Shown here piece after piece: positions 9,406-18,381 of a DNA stretch of 64,000 bases. The position numbers and the translations under genes were made by a program. The notes below the pieces were generated by a model, which was given only the letters and a program-made list of their open reading frames with translations, was not told the origin of the DNA and searched no databases. Location of the stretch: positions 39,091-103,090 of the forward strand of contig NZ_JARXIC010000016.1 of assembly GCF_031127905.1 (NCBI RefSeq), given 5' to 3'. The stretch's first letter is position 1. Every line of letters starts with the position of its first letter. Source of the DNA: Thalassobacterium sedimentorum. Lineage in GTDB: Bacteria > Verrucomicrobiota > Verrucomicrobiia > Opitutales > Coraliomargaritaceae.

Positions 9406-10701
9406 ATGGCGAAAATTACCAACAGTTTTGCTGAATGGCGCCGTATTACACGTGGCGCCCCTGATCGACTCGTCAGTCTATTTCTAAATCGACTTGAAAC
9501 ATTACCTGCGGAAACCCGCCGGGCACTGCTTGCTGCAATACCGGATACAGATACTCTCTTGCAGAATAGCCAGGCGGCAAGCGAACTCAAGGACGCACCG
9601 CTTAGCGGCATCCCCTACATGCTGCAAGACCTCTTCGACATCCAAGAACTGCCAACCCGTTGCGGCGCTCCCTTCCAAGAACCCTTTGAAACGCCTCTAG
9701 AAGACAGCAGCCTATTGTACCATAAACTCACGAGCTTAGGTGCAATACTACTCGCGAAGACGGTACCCAGCGAATTTGGCATCGATCCACGCGGTCGTAA
9801 TCTAAGCTTTGGCAGCTGTCCGCACGCTGATGGTTTACGCTATATTTGTGGGGGCGGCGCCGGCGCCTGCGCGCACGCAGTAAGCGCGGGATGGGTACCG
9901 ATTGCCTTCGGTCTCGACAGTTCTGCAGGCATGCGCATCCCCGCAGCATTTCACGGCCTCTTTGGCTTTCGCATGGGGAATAATGTCTATGCCCGGGAAG
10001 GCGTCTTTCCCATCGTTCCATCCTTGGATTCTGTGGCTTGGATCACCGCACAGATCGAGGATCTGCAAAGCAGTATTGCTGCCATCTGCCCGACGCCCCC
10101 CACCCAACAAATTGAATCGCCACGCGGCTACCTGCTAAACGACCCCAGCATTCAGCTCGACCCAAATCTAAAAATAAACATGATGGAATTGACGCGCTAT
10201 CTGGATGTCCATGATACCCCCAGGCCAAATAAAGCCCTCTGCAAAGCCTTTAAAGAATCCAGTGAAGCATTCGCCACTATAGAAAGCCGCGAACTCTACT
10301 CAATCCACCAATACTGGATCGAAGAATACCGAACCCGCTACCCAGAGCATCTGCTTCGTCGAATCGAAGCTGGCCAAATCTGCAATGCAGAAAAGGCAGA
10401 TAAGGCCGCCTTAACTCAACAAAGGGTACGCGAAACAATGGTGAATTTCTTTCAAGAATATGATTATCTCATTATTCCTATAAGTGCTAGTCCCACCCCA
10501 GATCGAGCCGACTGGAGTGGCCAGATTAGCAACGACTTAATTCGGCTCAACGCCCCGACCAGCCTGAGCTTCCTACCGGCACTCATCCTCCCTTTTCCCT
10601 GCGATGAGGGCCGCCATAGTGCCGTTCAACTTCTCATCAACCCACGTAAAGTACAGCTTTGCAGTAAAATCATCGACCAAGTAAAGGGATTTTACGCTTA
10701 G
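9406..10701 (+). CDS. Amidase-signature family protein, catalytic residues lost
   Basis: 431 aa, starting 3 bp after the mutL stop. The overall order follows the amidase signature fold: LSGIPYMLQDLFD, then a Gly-rich loop CGGGAGACAHAVSAGW, then GLDSSAGMRIPAAFHGLFGFR, and a C-terminal part with LSFLPALILPFPCDE. In active enzymes the Ser-cisSer-Lys triad sits in GxPxxxKD, GGSSGGS and DxGGSIRxP. Here Lys is Gln, the cis-Ser is Gly and the nucleophile Ser is Gly. The scaffold is kept over 400 residues without stops, so this is probably a folded pseudoenzyme with a binding or structural role, not a decaying gene. GatA is excluded by these losses. Confidence 0.85.
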   Translation: MAKITNSFAEWRRITRGAPDRLVSLFLNRLETLPAETRRALLAAIPDTDTLLQNSQAASELKDAPLSGIPYMLQDLFDIQELPTRCGAPFQEPFETPLEDSSLLYHKLTSLGAILLAKTVPSEFGIDPRGRNLSFGSCPHADGLRYICGGGAGACAHAVSAGWVPIAFGLDSSAGMRIPAAFHGLFGFRMGNNVYAREGVFPIVPSLDSVAWITAQIEDLQSSIAAICPTPPTQQIESPRGYLLNDPSIQLDPNLKINMMELTRYLDVHDTPRPNKALCKAFKESSEAFATIESRELYSIHQYWIEEYRTRYPEHLLRRIEAGQICNAEKADKAALTQQRVRETMVNFFQEYDYLIIPISASPTPDRADWSGQISNDLIRLNAPTSLSFLPALILPFPCDEGRHSAVQLLINPRKVQLCSKIIDQVKGFYA

Positions 10702-10713
10702 CAAGCACACATT

Positions 10714-10887
10714 TTAAACACGATTTTCTGGGAACTCAAGTTGGCCATCTAGACACTCAACCAAGTCTGGCAAGTACATGGAGCCAGCAAGCATCCTCCA
10801 AAGTGAAAGCATGTTCCACAGTTGATAATACTCAAAGACTCCGTAGGCTAGCGCACACAGCCTAACGGCATATCCATCATTTTTCAT
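10714..10887 (-). CDS. Candidate small ORF (about 57 aa), doubtful
   Basis: A minus-strand frame from ATG 10887 (open up to 10944) in the 201-bp gap between two plus-strand genes. It gives MKNDGYAVRLCALAYGVFEY, then many aromatic residues and a final LEFPENRV. The composition looks protein-like, but there is no recognised family, no clear ribosome site, and its upstream frame overlaps the LOG gene. It may be chance or a remnant. Confidence 0.2.
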   Translation of the reverse strand: MKNDGYAVRLCALAYGVFEYYQLWNMLSLWRMLAGSMYLPDLVECLDGQLEFPENRV

Positions 10888-10902
10888 CCACTTCCATAAG
10901 CT

Positions 10903-11751
10903 ATGACACTCCCCCCCGAACGCTCTCGTGATGACTGGCCACAAAAGGCTTATAACAATCGTGATTTCTTAAATAGTGATCCAGCCCGCAGCATTCGCGT
11001 ACTGTGCGAAATGACTGAACCAGGGCTGCGCTTTGCTAAAGAAAAAGTTGAAGACACCATCGTTCTCTTTGGCTCTGCGCGTATCAAACCGCTGGAAATA
11101 GCTGAAGAACAGTTAGCCACGGTACAAGCTAGAATCAAAAATCCCGACAAACTCACAATCGAAGAAGCGCGCAGTTTGCACCAAGCTACCTGCTCAGTAC
11201 AATCTGCCCCCTATTATGAGGCTGCGGTCAAACTATCCGAATCACTCACCCAATGGTCACTCAATCTGCCGGGAGAACATCAGGACCGCTTCCTGATCTG
11301 TTCCGGTGGTGGCCCGGGAATCATGGAGGCAGCCAACCTCGGGGCACACAACGTAGGAGGCAAATCAATAGGCCTAGGCATCAGTCTTCCCTTCGAGCAA
11401 GGCGTCAATCCATACATTCCCGAAGAGCTCAAATTTGAATTTCACTATTTCTTCGTGCGCAAATATTGGTTTGTACTCTTAGCCAAAGCATTGGTCGCTT
11501 TTCCAGGAGGCTTTGGCACTATGGACGAGCTTTTTGAAACGCTCACGCTAGTCCAAACCAAAAAAATCGAAAAGCTACCGCCAATAGTACTCTTCGGAAG
11601 CGAATTCTGGAATGATGTTGTCAACTTTGACGCTCTGGTGAAATGGGGGACCATCTCTCCTGAAGACGTGGATCTTTTTAAAATCGTCGATACAGTGGAA
11701 GAAGCGCATGATTATATTGTAAACTGCCTAACCGAACGCTTCTTAACATAA
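10903..11751 (+). CDS. LOG-family protein (TIGR00730 type)
   Basis: 282 aa. The family signature PGGFGTMDELFE lies at about residue 202, and CSGGGPGIMEAANLGA and IVLFGSARIKP form the nucleotide-binding Rossmann-like part. LOG proteins include phosphoribohydrolases that release cytokinin-type bases from nucleoside monophosphates; in most bacteria the physiological substrate is unknown. The protein has about 60 extra N-terminal residues before the core and an insertion around residues 70-110. It ends 1 bp before the stop of kdsD on the opposite strand, a tight convergent arrangement with no room for a separate terminator. Confidence 0.85.
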   Translation: MTLPPERSRDDWPQKAYNNRDFLNSDPARSIRVLCEMTEPGLRFAKEKVEDTIVLFGSARIKPLEIAEEQLATVQARIKNPDKLTIEEARSLHQATCSVQSAPYYEAAVKLSESLTQWSLNLPGEHQDRFLICSGGGPGIMEAANLGAHNVGGKSIGLGISLPFEQGVNPYIPEELKFEFHYFFVRKYWFVLLAKALVAFPGGFGTMDELFETLTLVQTKKIEKLPPIVLFGSEFWNDVVNFDALVKWGTISPEDVDLFKIVDTVEEAHDYIVNCLTERFLT

Positions 11752-11752
11752 A

Positions 11753-12739
11753 CTACGAAAAACTAGGCTGATAAACATCGTGCAGTCGCAGCAAACCGAT
11801 GCATCGACCACTGCCCTGATCAACCACTGGTAACACGGAGATTTGCGATGGCCGATCCTCCATCACACGCACCGCTTCACTCAAGCTCATTTCGAGGTGT
11901 GTTGAAATAGGCGCTGCGGTCATGCAATCACCCACCTTCTTTGCCAATATATCACCCTCTTCTGAAAGAATTCGTCGAATGTCACCATCAGTGAGAATTC
12001 CCTGCAATTCACCTGTTGGCGCCAACACACAGGCGGCTCCGAAGGGTGCTTGAGTCATACGAATAACGACCTCGCGCAAGGTTTCACCCACCAAGGCACA
12101 AGCCACTCGCTCGACCGGATGCATCACCTCCCCCACCGTCATCAATAAATTACGCCCCAATTGCCCACCGGGATGAAACGTAGCAAATTCCTCGGCAGTA
12201 AAATCGCGGGCCTTGACTAGGGCCGCGGCCAAGGCATCACCAATTGCCAGACTCACAGTCGAGCTGGAAGTTGGCATCAGATTGAGTGGGTCGGCTTCTT
12301 TCTCCACACTGGCATCGATCACCACGTCCGCAGCCTCTGCGATGGGCGAATCAATGTTCCCTACGATGGCAATGACCGGTGACTTAAATTTACGAAAGAA
12401 AGGTAAGAGACGCAGCACCTCCGCAGTACTACCACTTTTTGAAAGCACAATTGTGGGATCCCCGGCTTTATAAACACCCAGGTCGCCATGAATGGCTTCC
12501 GCTGCATGCAAAAAAACTGAAGGCGTACCACTACTGGAGAAAGTGGCTGCAAGCTTGGCCCCAATGTGTCCGGATTTACCAATGCCACAGATCACAAGTT
12601 TACTGGGCGCGGCCAAAATAAGGTCAACAGCGGCAGCAAACGAAGCATCTAGCCGCGCAGCGGCCATCTCAATCGCGGTCGCTTCTGCACGCATGGCATC
12701 GCGACCGGTTTCCAAGCTATTCTGATTCGAATTGGGCAT
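11753..12739 (-). CDS. kdsD: Arabinose-5-phosphate isomerase (KdsD/KpsF/GutQ family)
   Basis: 328 aa from ATG 12739; two in-frame starts lie upstream (12754 ATG, 12766 TTG). The SIS domain covers about residues 30-180: VICGIGKSGHIGAKLAATFSSSGTPSVFLHA with the conserved KSGH, then LSKSGSTAEVLRLLPF. Two CBS domains follow from about residue 200 (GEVMHPVERVA, LTDGDIRRIL, DCMTAAPIST). The enzyme turns ribulose-5-phosphate into arabinose-5-phosphate, the precursor of Kdo, fitting the lipid A genes seen at 48-50 kb. A strong hairpin terminator lies upstream (12855-12882), so it is probably transcribed from its own promoter within 12740-12850. Confidence 0.9.
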   Translation of the reverse strand: MPNSNQNSLETGRDAMRAEATAIEMAAARLDASFAAAVDLILAAPSKLVICGIGKSGHIGAKLAATFSSSGTPSVFLHAAEAIHGDLGVYKAGDPTIVLSKSGSTAEVLRLLPFFRKFKSPVIAIVGNIDSPIAEAADVVIDASVEKEADPLNLMPTSSSTVSLAIGDALAAALVKARDFTAEEFATFHPGGQLGRNLLMTVGEVMHPVERVACALVGETLREVVIRMTQAPFGAACVLAPTGELQGILTDGDIRRILSEEGDILAKKVGDCMTAAPISTHLEMSLSEAVRVMEDRPSQISVLPVVDQGSGRCIGLLRLHDVYQPSFS

Positions 12740-12854
12740 GCGACAAATGTACATCGCAAAGCTCAATCGACCACACTAAAATCATCCGATAGCACGCAGC
12801 ACCCCGAGCCAATGACGCCATAGAAGATCGGAACCGGCGTAAACAGACAGCAAA

Positions 12855-12882
12855 AAAACCGCCCCAGACCTGAGGCGGTTTT
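12855..12882 (-). terminator. Rho-independent terminator, usable in both directions
   Basis: 9-bp stem AAAACCGCC / GGCGGTTTT with a 10-base loop. Read on the minus strand the stem runs into a T-rich tract (T7 at 12852-12858), as needed to end transcripts from the small lipoprotein gene. It is about 110 bp beyond that gene's stop. Confidence 0.75.
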
Positions 12883-12991
12883 GATAAAAGACGAATCCGA
12901 TTCAGAGAAAATCAAGTCTCCGAACGATTCGAATCAGCCGAGAATAGCAGTTAATAAACTGCAGCTACAAATCCGAAAGATTCAGAGGATC

Positions 12992-13246
12992 CTAATAATC
13001 CTTAAGTGTGACTAGGCCCCAGAGAAGTGTCACCTTATCACCATCATAATTCTTACGAGTGTAGAGCTCGTCGGTGCTAATTGCAAATGTCGTGCTACCA
13101 CTAGGCTGATAGGACTCTTTTTCAACTTTGGCGATACCGAGGAGATTGGCTTCCTGGGTGCCCATTTGGGCTTTACCACCATCGCAGCCGGTAAATACCA
13201 GTGCGGCAAATGAAAGAGACAGAAGAGCGAGGATCTTGATACGCAT
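12992..13246 (-). CDS. Small predicted lipoprotein
   Basis: 84 aa. The N-terminus is a lipoprotein signal: MRIKILALLSLSFAALVFTGC with Cys-20 in the lipobox position. The mature part is about 65 residues with no recognised domain, containing SYQPSGSTTFAISTDELY and ending LLWGLVTLKDY. It would be anchored to an envelope membrane by lipid on Cys. The gene stands alone between yebC-type and kdsD genes on the same strand, with a terminator downstream. No function is assigned. Confidence 0.75.
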   Translation of the reverse strand: MRIKILALLSLSFAALVFTGCDGGKAQMGTQEANLLGIAKVEKESYQPSGSTTFAISTDELYTRKNYDGDKVTLLWGLVTLKDY

Positions 13247-13338
13247 TTTTATTTGTGGGGTTTAATTAAAAGTAATCTTTAACGTGAGTATAGTCTTTGC
13301 ACTTGGCAAGTGATTTTAGAACACTCTAGCAGCATTTA

Positions 13339-14091
13339 TTATGCATCTTCGTCATCAAGCAGGTCATCTGCAAGATCCATATTCGAATGAACGGCTTTAA
13401 CATCTTCAAGGTCATCCAGTTTCTCAATTAAATGGAGCACCTTGCGAGCGGTTTCCTTATCCTCTACCGGCACCATAATATTGGGGATGTATGCGAGCTC
13501 TGAAGACTCTGTCTCAATATTCTGCTCATTGAGCGCCTGTGACAAGGAATCATAATCCACCATTGGGCAGATGACTTCAAAGTGTGTGCCTTCGTTTTTA
13601 ATATCTTCGGCACCCGCCTCCAAAGCGATGTCCATCAGCGCTTCCTCACTAATCTTACTGGAGTCGATAATAATTTGCCCCTTGCGATCGAATTGGAATG
13701 CCACCGCACCGACACCAGCCAGATTGCCGGCATTCTTAGTCATGGTACTGCGCACCTCAGAAGCAGAACGATTTTTATTATCAGTGGTGATTTCTACGAT
13801 AATTCCTACACCACCGGCACCGTAGCCTTCATAAACCAGCTCTTCATAGGTGACCCCTGGCAATTCGCCTGTGCCTTTTTTGATTGCGCGATCGACATTA
13901 TCTAAAGGCATATTTGCCGATTTAGCCTTGGCGATCACTGTGCGCAAACGTGGATTCATTGCGGGATCTCCTCCACCTTCACGTGCTGCCAAGGTGAGAT
14001 CCTTGCTGATTACACTGAAGATCTTACCGCGCTTTGCATCCGCGGCACCCTTCGCCCGTTTAATTGTAGCCCATTTACTGTGTCCTGACAT
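13339..14091 (-). CDS. YebC/PmpR (TACO1) family regulator
   Basis: 250 aa. It begins with the family hallmark MSGHSKWATIKRAKGAADAK, followed by NPRLRTVIAKAKSANMPLDNVDRAIKKGTGE and YEGYGAGGVGIIVEITTDNKNR. Full length with no extra domains; the C-terminus is acidic (DLADDLLDDEDA). Members were first described as DNA-binding regulators, and related proteins help the ribosome at difficult sequences such as proline runs, so the annotation as a transcription factor is uncertain. It is cytoplasmic and monocistronic here. Confidence 0.93.
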   Translation of the reverse strand: MSGHSKWATIKRAKGAADAKRGKIFSVISKDLTLAAREGGGDPAMNPRLRTVIAKAKSANMPLDNVDRAIKKGTGELPGVTYEELVYEGYGAGGVGIIVEITTDNKNRSASEVRSTMTKNAGNLAGVGAVAFQFDRKGQIIIDSSKISEEALMDIALEAGAEDIKNEGTHFEVICPMVDYDSLSQALNEQNIETESSELAYIPNIMVPVEDKETARKVLHLIEKLDDLEDVKAVHSNMDLADDLLDDEDA

Positions 14092-14380
14092 AGCTGATAG
14101 AAAGTTGAATTTTGAGAATATATTTTTCTATAAGCCCGGATAAGCCCGGACCTACATGATATGATTAGTGTCTCAGCTCACGCAAAGACATTAAATAGAG
14201 CAGAAAATATGCTCTAAAACTAATATCAAGTATAGTTTAGGACCGAACCTCCAAAATCAAGGCCAATCCAGCCTCTGGGTCGGGATCCATTCTACAACCT
14301 CTGAAAGGCCAGTATGAACTGAAGTTCGCCAAACAGCAAGTAATCCATTTCAGACGCCCCCAGTCTGCAAAAAAAACAGC

Positions 14381-15142
14381 TTAGCGACGTCGGAGACACA
14401 CAGACAGCCCAGCAAACAGCCCCAACATCAGACCCAATGCAGCCGGCTCAGGCACCACACCAAAGGCCCCGCTCATACGCGTGAATGGATCCGTCCCTCC
14501 TTGCTGCGTATAATCATTCGCCCCAAAGAAGATGTCATTGTCCCCCACCAATATGCTACTCGCGATCGCAACGGTGCCCGTCTGTGAACTATCCCAGAGC
14601 ACCTCACTGGCACTCGAGATCTGCCCGCTCAAGACCCATTCGTTTGACTCTGCATAGACCATCTCCACTGAAAAATTCAATGCGCCATCAAAGCTAAAAT
14701 CTTGTATAAGTGTCACATTGATATTTGAGCCGGCAACATTGGCTTCAAAAAAGATCTCATTGGTCTCTGTGACACCAGTATCCGAGTAGCGCACGGCCAA
14801 ATAATCCCGGCCAACATCGCCAGTATCTTCATACCAGAAAAGTCCTCCTGTATTAGCAAAGCTGTAGGATGGCGTCAGCGTAATATCCCAACTCAGTCGC
14901 GCGCCACCTCCGGCCACACCAAAACTATTTTCCACATACACCATCGTCGTCGCCAGATTATTAAACAGCAGCTCGTCCGCACCCTCCGGCCCGCTATCGC
15001 TGGAAATATAATAATCTGTCCCCGGACTCACTGTCGGATTACTACTCATCCAAGCGCTAAGCGATAAGTCTGAAATAGTCACTACCGCAGCATTCGCCGC
15101 GGCAGCTAACAGTAAGCAAGAAAATAGATAGTATGATTTCAT
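14381..15142 (-). CDS. PEP-CTERM sorting-domain protein
   Basis: 253 aa. Signal peptide at the N-terminus (LFSCLLLAAAANAAVV). The C-terminal 24 residues are the sorting tag: VPEP, a hydrophobic helix LGLMLGLFAGLSVCL and RRR. Such proteins are processed by exosortase and go to the cell surface or extracellular matrix in bacteria that make exopolysaccharide. The body is Ser/Asn/Asp-rich beta-type sequence with no catalytic motif that I recognise, resembling secreted lectin-like PEP-CTERM proteins. No exosortase gene is in the window. It is monocistronic, with about 260 bp free on either side. Confidence 0.88.
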   Translation of the reverse strand: MKSYYLFSCLLLAAAANAAVVTISDLSLSAWMSSNPTVSPGTDYYISSDSGPEGADELLFNNLATTMVYVENSFGVAGGGARLSWDITLTPSYSFANTGGLFWYEDTGDVGRDYLAVRYSDTGVTETNEIFFEANVAGSNINVTLIQDFSFDGALNFSVEMVYAESNEWVLSGQISSASEVLWDSSQTGTVAIASSILVGDNDIFFGANDYTQQGGTDPFTRMSGAFGVVPEPAALGLMLGLFAGLSVCLRRR

Positions 15143-15401
15143 GAATCGATAAAATGTCTGAATTATATAAAATTAATAACTACGCCATAAAGTGAGGCGA
15201 CTTTACTGCCAAAGCACACGATGGAATGAGACTCAGCTGAGCAGGACCCAAGCCATTAAAGCGCCTGAGGGACAATGCTGACCGATGAATTCACGAAAAA
15301 CTCATCCGCGCAGCGAACGTGCCAAGCCTCGTTTCGCTCACTGCCTCAAAAACGAAATGAAGCAACAAGCATAAGCGATACCAACAACACCAGCTGTCCC
15401 C

Positions 15402-17261
15402 TTATTTACGCTTTGCTTTAGCCTTAGGTGCGCTCCCCTTGCCTTTAGTCCTGGCAGCCGACGTCGCGGTGGCCACAGCAGGCTTCAACTCCTCATCCGG
15501 CCGACTGTTAATAATCTTTTGCTGCACGATAGTGAGAATATTCTGCACCGTCCAGTAGACAACAAGGCCAGAAGCGAAATTGTATAAGAAGATCAAAAAG
15601 ATAAAAGGTAGGAACTTGAAAATCTTCTGCTGCATCGGATCCGCCGTAGGCGACACAGGCATCATGCTCATTTGCAAGAACATGGTGACTCCCATAATCA
15701 TAGGTAGGATGTTAATCGGGAAACCACCGATTTCAAATTGTGTGTCTGGCAACGAGAGATCATTCACCCACAGGAAAGGCTCATGTCGCAGCTCAGAAGC
15801 CGTGCGTAACATATAAAACAATCCTAGGAAAATAGGCATCTGAATCAGCATCGGCAGACAGCCAGCGACAGGATTCACCTGATGCTCTTTAAATAACTTT
15901 AGCGTCTCTTGTTGGATTTTCTGAGGATTATCCTTATACTTTTCCTTCATCTCGGCCATCGGACCTTGAATCTTAGCCATACGCTTCTGCGACTTACTAG
16001 CCTTTGCCGTCAACGGCCAGAAGAGCAATTTGATACAAATCGTCATAATTACAATGGACCAGCCCCAGCTAGGCACCACCGAATGGATCGCATACATAAA
16101 GGAAAGCAACAGCTTACTAAAGAATCCGAAGAACTTTCCGAATTGCATGACCAAGTCCTGCTGATTGCCCAGGGCCTGTAGACGTTTAAACTCCTTCGGG
16201 CCAATAAAGAACTGAAAGTCCATCGACCTTGCCTCACCCGCCGCCAAAGAGCCAACTTCATAACCGACACTGCCGGAAATCCCCGGACGCCCCGGCTGAC
16301 CATCTTCGCGATCAGCAGCTGCGACCGGATAGATAAATAGATCGTCGCCTAATGTGTCGGCAGAAGAGAGCACACTGGCAAAAAACTGATTCTTAACAGA
16401 GGCCCACTCAATACGATCCTCGATTTCGAGCTGATCACTCGGCTGATTTGCCCCAATACCAAACAAGAAGCCCGGACTGCCCGTCAATTTGGTAATCGGA
16501 ACGAAATCCGCATCCTTCCCGTTAAAATGCCCAACATTCAAATAATTTGCACTCTGCTTCCCCTCAGAAATAGGCCGTGCAGTGCCCAGATTGAAATAGA
16601 TTGTGCGCGGGTTGATCGCCACAGCAGATTGATTCTCAAACACCGTGCTATGCTCAATCATATAGGGCTCCGCATCTGATCCAGAAGGGGCAATACGATA
16701 GCTGCGACGAATCACCATGCCCTCCCCATTATCCAACACAAAAGTAATCGAATCAGATGTTTGCTCGGCGATACTATAATCCAGCGCAAACTCACGCATG
16801 GCTCCATCGCCGGACTGGTAACTCAAGCTCAATGCAGGCAAAAAACCATCCTGATTAAAGACATAATCATCACGTTCGCCCCGCTTAGTTTGCAAGAAAT
16901 CAACCGTTTTGATCGCGCCTCCACGTGTCGTGAACACAGCTTCAATGAAGTCATTGGCCAAATGAACCGTTTTTTCCTCGCGCATGGGAGCCTCGGATGC
17001 ACCTGCTTCCGCGTCTTGCGCCGCCACAAAGAGGTCCGCCACCGCCACTGCAGGTTCATCAGCTTGCGAAGGTCTGCCCCCTTCGACAGCAGAGATCACA
17101 GCATCCGCCGGAGTGGTCGATTGCCCCGCAGGTGCTCCCAGCGTCTCCGCCTGTTGCAGCTGCTCAATGCGCTGTTGTTCGATTTGCTGGCTTTGCCAAA
17201 ACATGAAGCCAATACCGGCCGCAATAAAGACAACGCCTAAAATTGTGTTCTTTTTATCCAT
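15402..17261 (-). CDS. yidC: Membrane protein insertase YidC
   Basis: 619 aa, typical for the Gram-negative form. A first transmembrane helix ([17 protein letters not shown]) precedes a Gln/Ala-rich linker and the large periplasmic beta domain (about 90-370). The conserved insertase core follows with [19 protein letters not shown] (the hydrophilic-groove Arg/Lys region), [19 protein letters not shown] and a final helix [15 protein letters not shown] segment, ending in a basic tail ([14 protein letters not shown]) that can bind ribosomes. It inserts inner-membrane proteins with or without SecYEG. Its start overlaps the yidD end by 8 bp, in the classic rpmH-rnpA-yidD-yidC order. Confidence 0.97.
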   Translation of the reverse strand: MDKKNTILGVVFIAAGIGFMFWQSQQIEQQRIEQLQQAETLGAPAGQSTTPADAVISAVEGGRPSQADEPAVAVADLFVAAQDAEAGASEAPMREEKTVHLANDFIEAVFTTRGGAIKTVDFLQTKRGERDDYVFNQDGFLPALSLSYQSGDGAMREFALDYSIAEQTSDSITFVLDNGEGMVIRRSYRIAPSGSDAEPYMIEHSTVFENQSAVAINPRTIYFNLGTARPISEGKQSANYLNVGHFNGKDADFVPITKLTGSPGFLFGIGANQPSDQLEIEDRIEWASVKNQFFASVLSSADTLGDDLFIYPVAAADREDGQPGRPGISGSVGYEVGSLAAGEARSMDFQFFIGPKEFKRLQALGNQQDLVMQFGKFFGFFSKLLLSFMYAIHSVVPSWGWSIVIMTICIKLLFWPLTAKASKSQKRMAKIQGPMAEMKEKYKDNPQKIQQETLKLFKEHQVNPVAGCLPMLIQMPIFLGLFYMLRTASELRHEPFLWVNDLSLPDTQFEIGGFPINILPMIMGVTMFLQMSMMPVSPTADPMQQKIFKFLPFIFLIFLYNFASGLVVYWTVQNILTIVQQKIINSRPDEELKPAVATATSAARTKGKGSAPKAKAKRK

Positions 17262-17592
17262 CTAAATGAGTATTGAAAGGAGGTGAAATGTCGTGCCTTG
17301 ACTTGCTTTTCAAGTCCGGAACAGGATCAAATCCGCCGGGATGCCATGGATGACAGCGTAAAATCCGCCGCAACCCCAGCCAGAAGCCATAGAAAAAACC
17401 GTGCCGTAGAAGTGCCTCACGGGTATAACAAGAGCAGGTCGGTTGAAAACGGCAACCACAAGAAGTGCCAAACAAAATCTGCTTAAGCGGCGAAATCAGT
17501 AATTGATACACTCGCACCAAAAATACTGCACAGCGTGATAACAGCGACGGCGGCCCAAGCAGAAGAGTACGAATCGGTTTCCAACAGCTCAT
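17254..17592 (-). CDS. yidD: Membrane protein insertion efficiency factor YidD
   Basis: 112 aa. It contains the compact family pattern [33 protein letters not shown] and [20 protein letters not shown]. The cysteines and the RC-P-GG-D-PVP tail are diagnostic. It is a membrane-associated amphipathic protein that aids insertion together with YidC. It overlaps rnpA by 1 bp (TAATG) and yidC by 8 bp, so translation is probably coupled. An N-terminal extension of about 25 residues precedes the core; a later start is possible. Confidence 0.95.
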   Translation of the reverse strand: MSCWKPIRTLLLGPPSLLSRCAVFLVRVYQLLISPLKQILFGTSCGCRFQPTCSCYTREALLRHGFFYGFWLGLRRILRCHPWHPGGFDPVPDLKSKSRHDISPPFNTHLDG

Positions 17593-17945
17593 TATTGCAC
17601 CTCGTGTTTCTTGCGAATACTCGCACAGGCCCGCAGTAAACGCTGCTCCAAATCATCATAACTGTACCGATCAAAATGATGACGCAGCACCACCACCAGC
17701 TCACTCCCCTGCGGCAGGGCATCCGCATGCTGCCGGAAAAGCTCTCGAAAGAGGCGCTTACCGTAATTGCGCTTCACCGCATTGCCCACACGGCGGCTCG
17801 CAATAATACCCAGACGCGGCGCTACGGCCCGCTCCCCCACATGGCATTGAAAAATAAAAGGTCCGCAGTGGATACGATGACCCAGACTGCGGACTCCTTG
17901 AAATTCGCGTGGCTTACGTAAGCGCATTGAAGCCGGGATCCCCAT
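17592..17945 (-). CDS. rnpA: Ribonuclease P protein component
   Basis: 117 aa. The signature [18 protein letters not shown] (RNP motif RNxxKR) is at about residues 51-68, and the start [14 protein letters not shown] is typical. The protein supports the RNase P RNA in 5' maturation of tRNAs. ATG 17945 gives [11 protein letters not shown]; the second Met (17927) is also possible. It lies 51 bp after rpmH and overlaps yidD by 1 bp. Confidence 0.95.
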   Translation of the reverse strand: MGIPASMRLRKPREFQGVRSLGHRIHCGPFIFQCHVGERAVAPRLGIIASRRVGNAVKRNYGKRLFRELFRQHADALPQGSELVVVLRHHFDRYSYDDLEQRLLRACASIRKKHEVQ

Positions 17946-17996
17946 GGCCTCTATAGAATACGCCTGCGATGATGCACCACTATATGACTAGCACGA

Positions 17997-18131
17997 CTAA
18001 GCGGCCAGACGATGACGGCCCTTAGCGCGGCGCGCTGCCAAGACCTTGCGGCCGGAGTGTGTAGCATTACGTGCGCGGAAGCCGAATTTGCGTGCGCGAC
18101 GGATTTTGGAAGGTCGATATGTTGGTTTCAT
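17997..18131 (-). CDS. rpmH: Ribosomal protein L34
   Basis: 44 aa: [20 protein letters not shown] continues with [20 protein letters not shown] and ends RLAA. This is the standard basic L34 of the 50S subunit, complete despite its small size. It is the first gene of the rpmH-rnpA-yidD-yidC group. In many bacteria dnaA and oriC lie directly upstream; here a divergent gspF/pilC-like gene is found instead, and no DnaA boxes are visible in 18132-18381. Confidence 0.97.
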   Translation of the reverse strand: MKPTYRPSKIRRARKFGFRARNATHSGRKVLAARRAKGRHRLAA

Positions 18132-18208
18132 AAGAAAGTGCCTCTATTTGGGAAAAGCGGGAGAGAAAAACCCCTGCCCCCGCACCTGTCAAGGCGCGAT
18201 CACAGAGA

Positions 18209-18235
18209 TTTATACCTTTATATCGCTCCTCACAA
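18209..18235 (-). promoter_or_regulatory. Possible rpmH promoter
   Basis: On the minus strand, TTGTGA (18230-18235) and TATAAA (18209-18214) are spaced by 15 bp, about 78 bp before the rpmH ATG. The spacing is short, so the call is tentative. A TTGACA (18188-18193) nearer the gene lacks a good -10. Confidence 0.3.
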
Positions 18236-18381
18236 CTACGCACACAGCATTCACCACAGTCAGTGCCCAAGGTATTTTCGTTAATTTTTACGCAAAAAAC
18301 AGACCAGACACGCCAAGTACTTGCATCTATAGCATCTGTTAGAAAAGATTCACCGACACCACAATCACCAAACTCTCACTC

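Noticed and set aside
18132..18381. Possible oriC beside rpmH
   Set aside because: No DnaA boxes or AT-rich unwinding element and no dnaA gene adjacent.
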